DNA of 40,088 bases from contig JADLBV010000139.1 in assembly GCA_020847545.1 (NCBI GenBank), positions 1-40,088 on the forward strand, written 5' to 3'. Below, in pieces: positions 26,171-34,311 of this stretch. This stretch comes from Phycisphaerales bacterium. Its GTDB lineage: Bacteria > Planctomycetota > Phycisphaerae > Tepidisphaerales > Tepidisphaeraceae. The notes below the pieces were generated by a model, which worked only from the letters and a program-made list of their open reading frames with translations, did no database searches and was not told the DNA's origin. The position numbers and the translations under genes are program-made. Positions within the stretch are counted from its first letter, which is position 1, and each line of letters starts with the position of its first letter.

Positions 26171-26199
26171 TTGGCAATACATCCATCGAATAAGACAAT
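26171..26199 (+). promoter_or_regulatory. Predicted promoter of the uroporphyrinogen-decarboxylase-family gene
   Basis: TTGGCA (26171-26176) and GACAAT (26194-26199) are 17 bases apart, matching 5 and 4 of 6 bases of the standard -35 and -10 boxes. Transcription would begin near 26206, only about 7 bases before the hairpin at 26213. This suggests the gene has its own promoter after the cox operon, although read-through is possible. Confidence 0.45.
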
Positions 26200-26212
26200 A
26201 TCATCCTTAATG

Positions 26213-26236
26213 TGCCGCATCTTAAGATATGCGGCA
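26213..26236. promoter_or_regulatory. Hairpin or operator ending at the start codon
   Basis: TGCCGCAT (26213-26220) and ATGCGGCA (26229-26236) are perfect 8-bp inverted arms around CTTAAGAT. The final A of the right arm is the first base of the ATG at 26236. In RNA the hairpin would reach into the start codon; in DNA it would be an operator just downstream of the predicted promoter. There is no Shine-Dalgarno sequence before the ATG. Confidence 0.6.
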
Positions 26237-27375
26237 TGTCAATCACTCAATCCATCAGCACCATGACCCCGCGCCAGCGCCTGCTGGCGGTCTATCGCGG
26301 CGAAACACCCGATTGCGTCGCCTCGCTGGCCGACCTCTCCTACTGGCACGCCGGCAACGGCGGCGGAAAGTTCATCCCCGGCAAAACCGACGGCGCCAAC
26401 CAAAGCAAAATTGATAAGTTGATGGAACTCCACCATCAAACCGGCGCCGCGATTCACCTCAATCTCGGCAATTATTTCGACATGACGTATTCCGGAGACA
26501 TCAAGGTCGAATCCGGCATCAATGGGGATGAATATTCCCATACCTTCAAAACCCCCCATGGCGAAGTGCGTGAAGTCCGCGAATGGTCCGACCGGTCGTT
26601 CAGTTGGCCGATCACCCACCACATGGTCCAAAGCGTCGAAGACCTGAAAATCATCCGCTACATCTTTGAACACACGCATTTCAAGGCCGATTGGGGACCA
26701 TATCACGAAGCCATCGCCAAAGTCGGCGAGCTGGGCCTCCCCCTGGTGCAAGCGCCATACACCGGCATGGGGTTTCTCATGAGCCGATACGCCGGCATCG
26801 AATCCACCGTGATGTTCGCCGCCGACTTTCCCGATGAGATCATGCAGACCGTCCAGACCATCAACGCCGCCCACCGCACCCTCTTTGAGCAGCTCGTCGA
26901 CGGCCCTTCCGAAGTGATGTTCGTCTCCGACAACCTCTCCAGCGACGTTCAACATCCGGCATGGTTTCGCCAATACAGCGGCGAATATTATCGCTGGATG
27001 GCGCAAATCTCCCACCAGGCCGACAAGCCCATCGCCATTCATGTGGACGGCCGACTGCGCGGCATCCTGGCCGCCCTCAACGAAGTCGGCATCGACGCCG
27101 CCGATGCCGTCACCCCCGCCCCCTGGGGCGACATCACCGGCCAGCAATGCCGCGACGAGGTCGGCGACAAATTCGTCCTTTCCGGCGGCGTCCCACCCAA
27201 TTTGTTCCACCACGATGTCCCGCTGAGCCGATTCGATCAGGGCGTCGAAGAATGGCTTGCTTTGGCCGACCGCAGCCCCGCCATCATCATCGCCCCCGGC
27301 GACCAGCTTTCACCCGATGGTGAACTCGACCGCGTCCGCCGAATGGTTGAAATGGCCAATGCCAGAAAATTCTAA
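26236..27375 (+). CDS. Uroporphyrinogen decarboxylase (URO-D) family protein
   Basis: The 379-aa protein belongs to the URO-D superfamily, which includes heme-pathway HemE and corrinoid methyltransferases (MtaA, CmuA). Seen: an N-terminal MTPRQRLLAVYRGETPD, a typical URO-D opening, VQAPYTGMGFLMSRYAGIES in the middle, a likely active-site region SDNLSSDVQHPAWF, AIHVDGRLRGILAALNEVGID, and a C-terminal LSGGVPPNLF with IIIAPGDQLSPDG. The first two are shared across the superfamily; the HemE arginine-rich signature PxWxMRQAGR is missing, so HemE activity is doubtful and a methyl- or corrinoid-related role is possible. The ATG at 26236 is preceded by no ribosome site; a GTG at 26212 or the ATG of MTPRQR at 26263 are alternatives. 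Confidence 0.78.
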   Translation: MSITQSISTMTPRQRLLAVYRGETPDCVASLADLSYWHAGNGGGKFIPGKTDGANQSKIDKLMELHHQTGAAIHLNLGNYFDMTYSGDIKVESGINGDEYSHTFKTPHGEVREVREWSDRSFSWPITHHMVQSVEDLKIIRYIFEHTHFKADWGPYHEAIAKVGELGLPLVQAPYTGMGFLMSRYAGIESTVMFAADFPDEIMQTVQTINAAHRTLFEQLVDGPSEVMFVSDNLSSDVQHPAWFRQYSGEYYRWMAQISHQADKPIAIHVDGRLRGILAALNEVGIDAADAVTPAPWGDITGQQCRDEVGDKFVLSGGVPPNLFHHDVPLSRFDQGVEEWLALADRSPAIIIAPGDQLSPDGELDRVRRMVEMANARKF

Positions 27376-27424
27376 GGCTCAACAGGCTTTGCCTGCCTGA
27401 ACGATAAGCCGCTAAAATGCGCCA

Positions 27425-27724
27425 ATGAAGTTTGGCCGCATCAAGCGTCAGCACGGCCGGGTTGGCGGTCTCGATTCGCTCCTGAATCAGATCATCCGCC
27501 AATGCCCCCACGTCTCGCGCATCGTCCCCGGCCGAATCAAGGTCCGCCGCGGCCACACACCCTCAAATTTCAAAATCCAATACCCCACCGACGCCGGACT
27601 TAAATGCCTCTACACCGCCACCGGAACCGTGCAGGAAGTCTTTTTGATCTGCTCGAATACCACCGAGGCGCGTAAGTGGCTGGTAGACAATGAGTTGGCC
27701 ATCGACACCCAGGAAGAATCATGA
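27425..27724 (+). CDS. DUF2103-like small protein
   Basis: The 99-aa protein resembles the DUF2103 family of predicted metal-binding proteins: a basic N terminus MKFGRIKRQHGRVGGLDSLL, then VSRIVPGRIKVRRG, a strand segment FKIQYPTDAGLKCLYTATGT and the closing TVQEVFLICSN. The family match is from memory and moderate. No function is known. The stop overlaps the start of the Sua5-type gene as ATGA, so the two are translated together, which points to a role near translation or tRNA modification. No clear ribosome binding site precedes the ATG. Confidence 0.65.
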   Translation: MKFGRIKRQHGRVGGLDSLLNQIIRQCPHVSRIVPGRIKVRRGHTPSNFKIQYPTDAGLKCLYTATGTVQEVFLICSNTTEARKWLVDNELAIDTQEES

Positions 27725-28671
27725 ATCCAATCGACCAAGCGGTCCAAATCCTCAAACAAGGTGGCCTCGTCGCCTTTCCCACGGAAACGGTCTATGGCCT
27801 CGGCGCCGATGCCCGCCGATCAGATGCCGTCAATCGAATTTTCGCCGCCAAAGGACGACCATCCAACAACCCATTGATCGTCCACATCCACGACATGCCC
27901 AAAGCCAGGCTTTATGCCTCTCATTGGCCCCAAAAAGCCCAACAATTGGCCGAGCGTTTCTGGCCCGGCCCTCTGACCCTCGTGGTGCAAAAATCGGATG
28001 CCATCTCACCCCTTGTCACCGCCGGCGGCTCCACCGTCGGTTTGCGCATCCCCAATCATCCACTGGCTTTACAGCTATTGCGACAATTCGACGGCCCGCT
28101 CGCCGCACCCAGCGCCAACCGCTCCACCCGCATCAGCCCAACCACCGCCGAACATGTCCGCAATGATCTCGCCGGCCGGGTTGATCTCATCCTCGACGGC
28201 GGGCGATGCCCCGTCGGCATCGAATCCACCGTCATCGACCTCACCGCCGACCCACCCATCATCCTCCGTCCCGGCGGCCTATCCAAAGCCCAAATCGAAG
28301 CGGCCATCGGACCGATCTCCGAAATCCAACGCCCCAATCCATCCAATCAACCCGCCGCCAGCCCCGGCCAACAGGAAATCCACTACGCGCCAACCACCCC
28401 GGCTTTTCGATTTGAATCTCATCAACAAAACCAAATTCCCCAATCCAACGTCGCTCAAATCCTGATCGGCCAACCCTCCCTGCGCCCTCACGGCCAGCAC
28501 CATATCACACTCCCAAATGATCCAACTCGTTATGCACGCTATATTTACGCCATCCTTCGCGAGCTGGATACCCGCAACTTGGATGCCATTTACATCCAAA
28601 TGCCCCCGGATGAACCCCCATGGACCGCCATCCGCGACCGCCTTCGACGCGCCTCCCGCCCCCTTGATTAA
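27721..28671 (+). CDS. Threonylcarbamoyl-AMP synthase, Sua5 type
   Basis: This enzyme makes threonylcarbamoyl-AMP from threonine, bicarbonate and ATP, the first step of the t6A modification of ANN-decoding tRNAs. The 316-aa protein has the YrdC domain (residues about 5-190) with GGLVAFPTETVYGLGADA, FAAKGRPSNNPLIVHI, RFWPGPLTLVV, VGLRIPNHP and APSANRSTRISPTTAEHV. A linker of the SPGxxxxHYAPxxP type (ASPGQQEIHYAPTTPAF) near 217 leads to a C-terminal Sua5 domain (about 235-316), so it is the long Sua5 form and not short TsaC. The ATG overlaps the DUF2103-like stop by 4 bases. Confidence 0.93.
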   Translation: MNPIDQAVQILKQGGLVAFPTETVYGLGADARRSDAVNRIFAAKGRPSNNPLIVHIHDMPKARLYASHWPQKAQQLAERFWPGPLTLVVQKSDAISPLVTAGGSTVGLRIPNHPLALQLLRQFDGPLAAPSANRSTRISPTTAEHVRNDLAGRVDLILDGGRCPVGIESTVIDLTADPPIILRPGGLSKAQIEAAIGPISEIQRPNPSNQPAASPGQQEIHYAPTTPAFRFESHQQNQIPQSNVAQILIGQPSLRPHGQHHITLPNDPTRYARYIYAILRELDTRNLDAIYIQMPPDEPPWTAIRDRLRRASRPLD

Positions 28672-28672
28672 A

Positions 28673-28715
28673 AGTAAGCTTACTATTGTGAAAAATTTCA
28701 CTCCCTGTTTATAAT
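28673..28715 (+). promoter_or_regulatory. hppA promoter with two palindromes
   Basis: TATAAT at 28710-28715 with TTGTGA at 28686-28691 (18-base spacing) forms a good promoter ahead of the pyrophosphatase gene. Two palindromes overlap or precede it: AGTAAGCTTACT (28673-28684) and GTGAAA-AA-TTTCAC (28688-28701), the second covering the -35 box. The leader would run about 50 bases to the start codon. The positions suggest a repressor or activator at the -35; the regulator is unknown. Confidence 0.55.
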
Positions 28716-28775
28716 GGGTCTCTTTCACGCCGCCTCTCTTGGTTTGAGGTTGGCATTTCGGTGGAGGTATTTCGC

Positions 28776-31355
28776 TTGAAACGTAAAATGAATCGATTGG
28801 CGACACCCTTGATTGTCGCCTGTGTCGCGGTGTTTGCTTTGTTTTTCTCGGCCACGCCGGCGTTCGCTGCGGGCGAGGCGGATTTGATCCTGCCGGATCT
28901 CTCCAGCGTCTCGTTCTTCGGCGGCGCGATCTCAGGTTATCACCTGTTGCTTTACGGAGCCGTCATCCCCATCCTGGGGCTGGTCTTCGGGTTGGTCATT
29001 TATGCCCAGCTTAAGCGCATGCCTGTCCACAAGGCCATGCTCGATGTATCGGAACTGATCTACACCACCTGCAAAACCTACCTCAAGACACAAGCCAAAT
29101 TCATACTTCTGCTGTGGGTCTTCATCGCCATCATCATGGTGGTCTACTTCGGCTTCCTGACCGGCGGCGTTGAACAAGTCGCCTCGGAGGCATCCGCCCA
29201 CGCGACCGCGGCCGCTGCCGCCGTCCACGCTCAAGGTGATTATTCAACACCCGTTCGCGTCGTCATCATTCTGCTCTTCAGTCTTCTCGGCATCGCCGGC
29301 AGCTACTCGGTCGCATGGTTTGGCATTCGCGTCAACACCGTCGCCAACTCCCGCACCAGCATGGCCAGCCTTCGGGGCCTGCCGGGGCCGGTCTGCTCCA
29401 TTCCGCTCCGTGCCGGCATGGGCATCGGCATGGTGCTGATCTGCATCGAATTGATCATCATGCTCGGGATTTTGCTCTTTATCCCCAGCAAACTGGCCGG
29501 CCCTTGCTTTATTGGCTTCGCCATCGGCGAATCGCTGGGCGCGGCCGTGCTGCGTATCGCCGGCGGCATTTTCACCAAGATCGCCGACATCGGCGCGGAC
29601 CTGATGAAGATCGTCTTCCGCGTCGAAGAGGATGATGCCCGCAACCCCGGCGTCATCGCCGACTGCGTGGGTGACAACGCCGGCGATTCGGTCGGCCCCA
29701 CGGCCGACGGTTTTGAAACCTACGGCGTCACCGGCGTCGCCTTGATCGTCTTCATCATGCTGGCGGTCACCAATCCGATCACCCAGGTTGAACTGCTGGT
29801 CTGGATCTTCGCGATGCGTCTGCTGATGGTCATCAGCAGCGCCGGCAGCTACATGATCAACCAGATCATCTCCAACGCCCGTTACAGCGCCGCCAAGGAG
29901 ATGGATTTTGAAAAACCACTGCATTCGCTGGTTTGGATGACCTCGATCGTCTCGATCATCATCACCTACGCGGCCTCCTGGGCGATGATTCCCAACCTCG
30001 GCGGCGATACCTCCCTCTGGTGGAAACTGGCGTCGATCATCTCCTGCGGCACACTGGCCGGGGCGATCATTCCTGAATTGACGACCTTCTTCACCTCGGT
30101 CCGTTCGCGGCATGTGCGCGAAGTGGTCAACACCAGCCGTGAAGGTGGCGCATCGCTGAACATCCTGTCCGGCTTGACGGCCGGCAATTTCAGCAGCTTC
30201 TGGATCGGCAGCATCTGTATCGTTGGCCTGATGGCCGCCGCGTGGGGCTTCAGCACGCTGGGTTTGGAGGCGACGATGGTCGCCCCGGCCGTCTTTGCCT
30301 TTGGTCTGGTCGCGTTCGGCTTCCTGGGCATGGGTCCGGTGACGATCGCGGTCGATTCCTATGGCCCGGTCACCGACAACGCCCAGAGCGTTTATGAATT
30401 GAGCCTCATCGAGCAACAGCCCAACGTGGAGTCGGATCTCAAACGCCAACTCGGCGTGGCCCCCGATTTTGAACGGGGCAAATTGATGCTTGAGGAAAAC
30501 GACGGCGCGGGAAACACCTTCAAGGCCACCGCCAAGCCGGTGCTGATCGGCACGGCCGTCGTCGGCGCTACGACACTGATTTTCTCGATCATCCTGATGC
30601 TTGTCGGCACCGTGACCGATCCGATCACCGGCCATGTGGTGCTCAACACCGCCAACTCATCCAATCTGTCCATCCTGTACGCTCCGTTTTTGCTGGGGTT
30701 GGTCGCCGGCGGCGGCGTGATTTTCTGGTTCAGCGGCGCCAGTTGCCAGGCCGTCATCACCGGCGCGTATCGCGCGGTGGAGTTCATCAAAAGAAACATG
30801 AAACTCGAAGGCCAGAAGGCATCGGCCGAGGATTCCAAGCGGGTCGTCGAAATCTGCACCCGCTATGCACAGGCCGGCATGTTCAACATCTTCGTCGCCA
30901 TGTTTTTCCTGACGCTGGCGGCGGCCTTCTTTGAACCCTTCTTCTTCATCGGCTTCCTGGTCGCCATCGCGGTCTTCGGCCTCTTTCAGGCGATCTTCAT
31001 GGCCAACGCGGGTGGCGCATGGGACAACGCCAAGAAGATCGTGGAGACCGAGCTGCGTGAAAAAGGGACCGACCTGCACGCCGCAACGGTCGTCGGCGAC
31101 ACCGTCGGCGATCCCTTCAAGGACACCAGCTCGGTGGCACTCAACCCGGTCATCAAATTTTCAACACTGTTCGGGCTGCTCGCGGTGGAACTGGCCATCA
31201 CGCTTCCCCACACGCTCAAGCTCATCCTGGCGGTGGTCTTCCTGCTGATGGCGCTGATCTTCGTCTATCGCTCGTTCTTCGGCATGAGGATCACCTCCGG
31301 CGATCCGGTCGAACAATCGGCCGGCACGGCCGCCATGGCCGGCGCCGCCGATTAA
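28776..31355 (+). CDS. hppA: Membrane-bound proton/sodium-translocating pyrophosphatase
   Basis: The enzyme couples hydrolysis of pyrophosphate to pumping of H+ or Na+ across the membrane. The 859-aa protein has a signal-like N terminus (LATPLIVACVAVFALFF, ending ATPAFA) and about 16 helices. Substrate and metal motifs are DIGADLMKIVFRVEEDDARN near residue 271, ADCVGDNAGDSVGPTADGFE near 295, GNTFKATAKP near 579, NAGGAWDNAKK near 743 and VGDTVGDPFKDTSS near 773. The Lys in GNTFKA is the residue typical of K+-independent enzymes. The form GPTADGFETYGVT differs from the usual GMAADLFETYAVT, marking a divergent subfamily, and the protein is longer than the common 650-750 aa. The start is probably the TTG at 28776, 8 bases after GGAGG; the ATG at 28788 is alternative. 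Confidence 0.93.
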   Translation: MKRKMNRLATPLIVACVAVFALFFSATPAFAAGEADLILPDLSSVSFFGGAISGYHLLLYGAVIPILGLVFGLVIYAQLKRMPVHKAMLDVSELIYTTCKTYLKTQAKFILLLWVFIAIIMVVYFGFLTGGVEQVASEASAHATAAAAAVHAQGDYSTPVRVVIILLFSLLGIAGSYSVAWFGIRVNTVANSRTSMASLRGLPGPVCSIPLRAGMGIGMVLICIELIIMLGILLFIPSKLAGPCFIGFAIGESLGAAVLRIAGGIFTKIADIGADLMKIVFRVEEDDARNPGVIADCVGDNAGDSVGPTADGFETYGVTGVALIVFIMLAVTNPITQVELLVWIFAMRLLMVISSAGSYMINQIISNARYSAAKEMDFEKPLHSLVWMTSIVSIIITYAASWAMIPNLGGDTSLWWKLASIISCGTLAGAIIPELTTFFTSVRSRHVREVVNTSREGGASLNILSGLTAGNFSSFWIGSICIVGLMAAAWGFSTLGLEATMVAPAVFAFGLVAFGFLGMGPVTIAVDSYGPVTDNAQSVYELSLIEQQPNVESDLKRQLGVAPDFERGKLMLEENDGAGNTFKATAKPVLIGTAVVGATTLIFSIILMLVGTVTDPITGHVVLNTANSSNLSILYAPFLLGLVAGGGVIFWFSGASCQAVITGAYRAVEFIKRNMKLEGQKASAEDSKRVVEICTRYAQAGMFNIFVAMFFLTLAAAFFEPFFFIGFLVAIAVFGLFQAIFMANAGGAWDNAKKIVETELREKGTDLHAATVVGDTVGDPFKDTSSVALNPVIKFSTLFGLLAVELAITLPHTLKLILAVVFLLMALIFVYRSFFGMRITSGDPVEQSAGTAAMAGAAD

Positions 31356-31373
31356 TCCATTCCCTCAAACGAC

Positions 31374-31409
31374 AAAGGGAACGCCGCTTGCAAAAGCCGC
31401 GTTCCCTTT
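31374..31409 (+). terminator. Rho-independent terminator after hppA
   Basis: AAAGGGAACGC (31374-31384) pairs with GCGTTCCCTTT (31399-31409) around a 14-base loop that itself can pair GCTT with AAGC. The stem ends in a short T-run (TTTT to 31410). It lies 18 bases after the hppA stop and is the clearest terminator in the window. Confidence 0.85.
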
Positions 31410-31439
31410 TCAGTTGGTAGCTCAATTCCTCATTTGTAG

Positions 31440-31485
31440 GTCCGGCTGTGCCGGACGTTTTCATCATTGTCCGGCACAGCCGGAC
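31440..31485. repeat. Double hairpin repeat GTCCGGC-TGT-GCCGGAC
   Basis: GTCCGGCTGTGCCGGAC (31440-31456) and its exact reverse complement GTCCGGCACAGCCGGAC (31469-31485) are 12 bases apart. Each arm is itself a 7-bp hairpin with a 3-base loop, so the whole can fold as one 17-bp stem or two small hairpins. The right arm lies inside the last codons of the FGGY kinase gene and encodes its C-terminal SGCAG. A unit differing at one base lies after ruvB (1291-1306). A dispersed REP-like family is likely; it could also terminate the minus-strand transcript. Confidence 0.75.
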
Positions 31486-32888
31486 ATATGGATTGCCTGA
31501 TAGGTTTGATGTTGTTTTGCATCCGGTTCAACGGGAGATTGTGTCGTGGACCATCGGGCGGACAACTCCGCAAGCGACCCCCATCCCAATGCCCGCCCGG
31601 CCAGCAGTGCCGCCCCCTGGCTGGTGGGTTCAGGGCAGGTCATCGCCTGGAACGGCACATTTATCACATCCGCCTTGATCTGCAACCAGAACCGGCTGCG
31701 AGCAGCGCCGCCGCAGGAATGAATCGGGCCTGCAACCGCGTCATTCGTGAGTTGCCCAATCAAGCTCTGCAATGAAAACGCCACCCCTTCCAGCACCGCG
31801 CGAACCTTGTGCCCAAGCGTATGCTCCGCTCGAAGATTGGCGAACATCTGATCGACCGGCAACAGATAGGCATCGTTTTTCAGCCGCAATCCGTCCGCAC
31901 CCGGTGGCACTCTTTCGGCCGCCGCCGTCAGGTCGGGATAATCCATCCCCTTGGCCGCATGATTGCGCAGCGCCTCCAGCAGATTGGCCGAGGTGCTGCC
32001 AAAGGTCATCTGATAAAAATACCCCGCCTCAAACGCCGGCCCCTGATAGGCGGTCATGGGAAGGTCAGGTTCAAAGCGGTCCGAACATCGGACGGTGGCC
32101 AGTGCCGTGCCGGTGGTCTCGGAGATCATGCCGGGTTGAATGTTTTTCGCGCCGATGCCCCCGGCATATTGGTCAAGACAACCGATCACCATCCGGCATC
32201 CCGTCGGCAACCCCAGTTCGGCCGCTCGTTCACCAAGGATGGTTCCAACCTCCGTCCCCGCACGCACAATTTGTGGAAACGCGATTTTATCCGGACGAAC
32301 CAAATCCATCGCCGCCGGCCACCATTGCAGCCGATGCACATCCATCATCCCGCTCAAAGACGCCATCCCCGCCTCGGTGACATGTCGGCCGGTCAGATAA
32401 AACGTCAGATAGTCGCTCAAATAACAGAATCGCCGTGCGTTTTTCCAGACATCCGGCCGGTGTTTGGCCAGCCACATCAATTTGGCGATCGAAAATTCCC
32501 CCGTCAGTGACGGCACGCCGGTGGTTTGCCGCAATTGGGATTGCAGAGGTTGCAGATCCGGCTCCACATCCTTTCCCCGCCGGTCGGTCCAGATGATAAA
32601 TGGCATCAATGGCCGATCGGCCGAATCCAGCAGCACAAAACTGTTCGCCTGTGTCGCAAAACCGATGGCGACAACATCCGCATATTCCCGCGGGGCCTGT
32701 TGCCGCAACTGATCGGCCGCGCTGCGAATCGCATCCACAAACCCCCCGGCCGACATCTCGCACCACCCCTCCCGTGGAACCTCCAATGGCGTCGGCACGC
32801 GCGTCAACGCCACCAATCGGCCGACTTCATCAAACAGCGCCGCCTTGAAATAGGTGGTCCCAAGATCGAATGTCAGGATGTGGCCCAT
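31464..32888 (-). CDS. FGGY family carbohydrate kinase
   Basis: The 474-aa protein phosphorylates a sugar or polyol with ATP; the family includes xylulokinase, glycerol kinase and relatives. Seen: phosphate motif ILTFDLGTTYFKAALFDEVG (residues about 4-23), GWCEM, FIIWTDRRGKDV, the likely catalytic Asp in IGCLDQYAGGIGAKN near 245, ETTGTALATV, the second phosphate motif CGGAARSRFWLQIKADVINVP near 400, and SQGAALLAGRALG. The substrate cannot be told from sequence. The ATG at 32888 is preceded by an in-frame TTG at 32894; no ribosome binding site is evident. The last residues (SGCAGQ) come from a hairpin repeat and are probably not functional. It follows a ceramidase-like gene at 34 bases. Confidence 0.9.
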   Translation of the reverse strand: MGHILTFDLGTTYFKAALFDEVGRLVALTRVPTPLEVPREGWCEMSAGGFVDAIRSAADQLRQQAPREYADVVAIGFATQANSFVLLDSADRPLMPFIIWTDRRGKDVEPDLQPLQSQLRQTTGVPSLTGEFSIAKLMWLAKHRPDVWKNARRFCYLSDYLTFYLTGRHVTEAGMASLSGMMDVHRLQWWPAAMDLVRPDKIAFPQIVRAGTEVGTILGERAAELGLPTGCRMVIGCLDQYAGGIGAKNIQPGMISETTGTALATVRCSDRFEPDLPMTAYQGPAFEAGYFYQMTFGSTSANLLEALRNHAAKGMDYPDLTAAAERVPPGADGLRLKNDAYLLPVDQMFANLRAEHTLGHKVRAVLEGVAFSLQSLIGQLTNDAVAGPIHSCGGAARSRFWLQIKADVINVPFQAMTCPEPTSQGAALLAGRALGWGSLAELSARWSTTQSPVEPDAKQHQTYQAIHMSGCAGQ

Positions 32889-32922
32889 GATCAAGCACCG
32901 GATTGTCGTGTGGAAGGTCGGA

Positions 32923-34242
32923 TCAACGATCAGTCAGCATTTTCAACGTCTGATCCACCAGTGCCTGCGGGCCTTGAGGACTTTGAAATACCGCGTTGGT
33001 CGCCTCGTACCAGTTGTTGTCGATCGCTTCCTGCGTCACCAAATAACCCTGCGTCTCCCCGTTGGCCAGCGTGATCACAAACACATTGGGATGTTTCTTT
33101 CGCACCTGCAACCCAAATTCCACAAACGTCTCGCCCGGCCAGGCAACAAAGGTCCATTGCCCAATCTCGATCACCTGCACCTCGGCCGGCAAGGCCATTT
33201 CGACCGCTTTGGCCAATCGCCCCTCTTTGGCGGCCTTCGACAACGTCAACGTCTCCTCAGCGCCAAACGTATCACACTCGGCCGTGCGCACATCGGTTCG
33301 CGGCGCGTTCTCCTTGCGCAATTTCTCAAGCCGCTGATGTGTTCGATCCACCTCCGCCTTGGCCTGTGCCGGATCAGGAAAGGTCCGCATGGGCAAATCC
33401 ACCCCCGCGCTGCGGCAACGGATATTCGCCTCGGAAACATAGCTCAGTTCAGCGACCGCCTTCCGCACCGCCTTGCCCAGAAGCTGACCCAGCCGTTCGG
33501 CCTCGGCAAATGTATTGCCATTGGTCACATGCCTCGGGCTTTGATTGCCGGCCACGCCGCTGTGGTGCAACACGACACACTGCGTCCCTAACACATGGTG
33601 CTGTATGTACTTGCGCGACATCGCGGGAAAATCCCCGCTGACCAGTGTCGAATTTTCATGCAGCACAGTCGGGTGCATTGCATACACCAGCATCGCGGCA
33701 ATGGCCTTGTTGTCCTTGAGCGACCGCGCCACCAACACCGGCACCTGCTGGTCAGACTGGCCGGCCGGATTGTGGCGATTGGTCCCGCATCCGGTCCCAT
33801 CGGCGATCACCAATCCCAACTCCGCCGGCTGTGCGGAGCGATAAGCCCCGACGGCCGACTTCACCATCGCATCTTCAAACTGTTGGATGAACTTTTTATT
33901 CGCCTTGGGAACAATCGGATCCGATTCGTTGCTCAACCAGTCGGCCGTCGATGGGGCCGAGTGGGTGTGCGTGGCGGTCAACATGATGTTTTCCGCCGGA
34001 ACGCCCGTCTCCTGGCTGATCCGCTGACGCACCCGCCGGGTGGAATCCTTGGAAACCGCAATCACGTCGTTGGCCACGAAAATTGCCGGATTTTGCCCAT
34101 CCGACAAATAAAGCGCGCTGGACAACAACGCATCATGGATGCCCGTGCTGTACCGCTTCACATGCGGATATCCGAACAAAAACAGCGACTCCGTGGGGTT
34201 GATTTCAACCGAAGCCGCTCCGGCGACCAGTGACTGAGGCAT
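32923..34242 (-). CDS. Neutral/alkaline non-lysosomal ceramidase-like protein
   Basis: The 439-aa protein resembles the N-terminal domain of neutral ceramidases, zinc amidases. Visible are GAASVEINPTESLFLFGYPH at the N terminus, VANDVIAVSKDSTRRVRQRI near 55-75, the zinc-site motif TATHTHSAPS near 88-97, AMHPTVLHENSTLVSGDFPA near 190-210 and VVLHHSGVAGNQSPRH near 225. True ceramidases are secreted and about 650-750 aa long; this one has no signal peptide and lacks the C-terminal domain, so it is probably cytoplasmic with another amide or ester substrate. AAGGA lies 11 bases upstream of the ATG. It is the first gene before the FGGY kinase, which suggests breakdown of a sugar-containing compound. 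Confidence 0.8.
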   Translation of the reverse strand: MPQSLVAGAASVEINPTESLFLFGYPHVKRYSTGIHDALLSSALYLSDGQNPAIFVANDVIAVSKDSTRRVRQRISQETGVPAENIMLTATHTHSAPSTADWLSNESDPIVPKANKKFIQQFEDAMVKSAVGAYRSAQPAELGLVIADGTGCGTNRHNPAGQSDQQVPVLVARSLKDNKAIAAMLVYAMHPTVLHENSTLVSGDFPAMSRKYIQHHVLGTQCVVLHHSGVAGNQSPRHVTNGNTFAEAERLGQLLGKAVRKAVAELSYVSEANIRCRSAGVDLPMRTFPDPAQAKAEVDRTHQRLEKLRKENAPRTDVRTAECDTFGAEETLTLSKAAKEGRLAKAVEMALPAEVQVIEIGQWTFVAWPGETFVEFGLQVRKKHPNVFVITLANGETQGYLVTQEAIDNNWYEATNAVFQSPQGPQALVDQTLKMLTDR

Positions 34243-34311
34243 GGGTGATTTTGTCCTTGTTATAATAACTTGATCATCCTATAGCGCCTCCCATTGGAAC
34301 GCCAATCCGCA

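Noticed and set aside
26236-27375. HemE (true uroporphyrinogen decarboxylase)
   Set aside because: The HemE arginine-rich N-terminal signature is missing, so only the superfamily was called.
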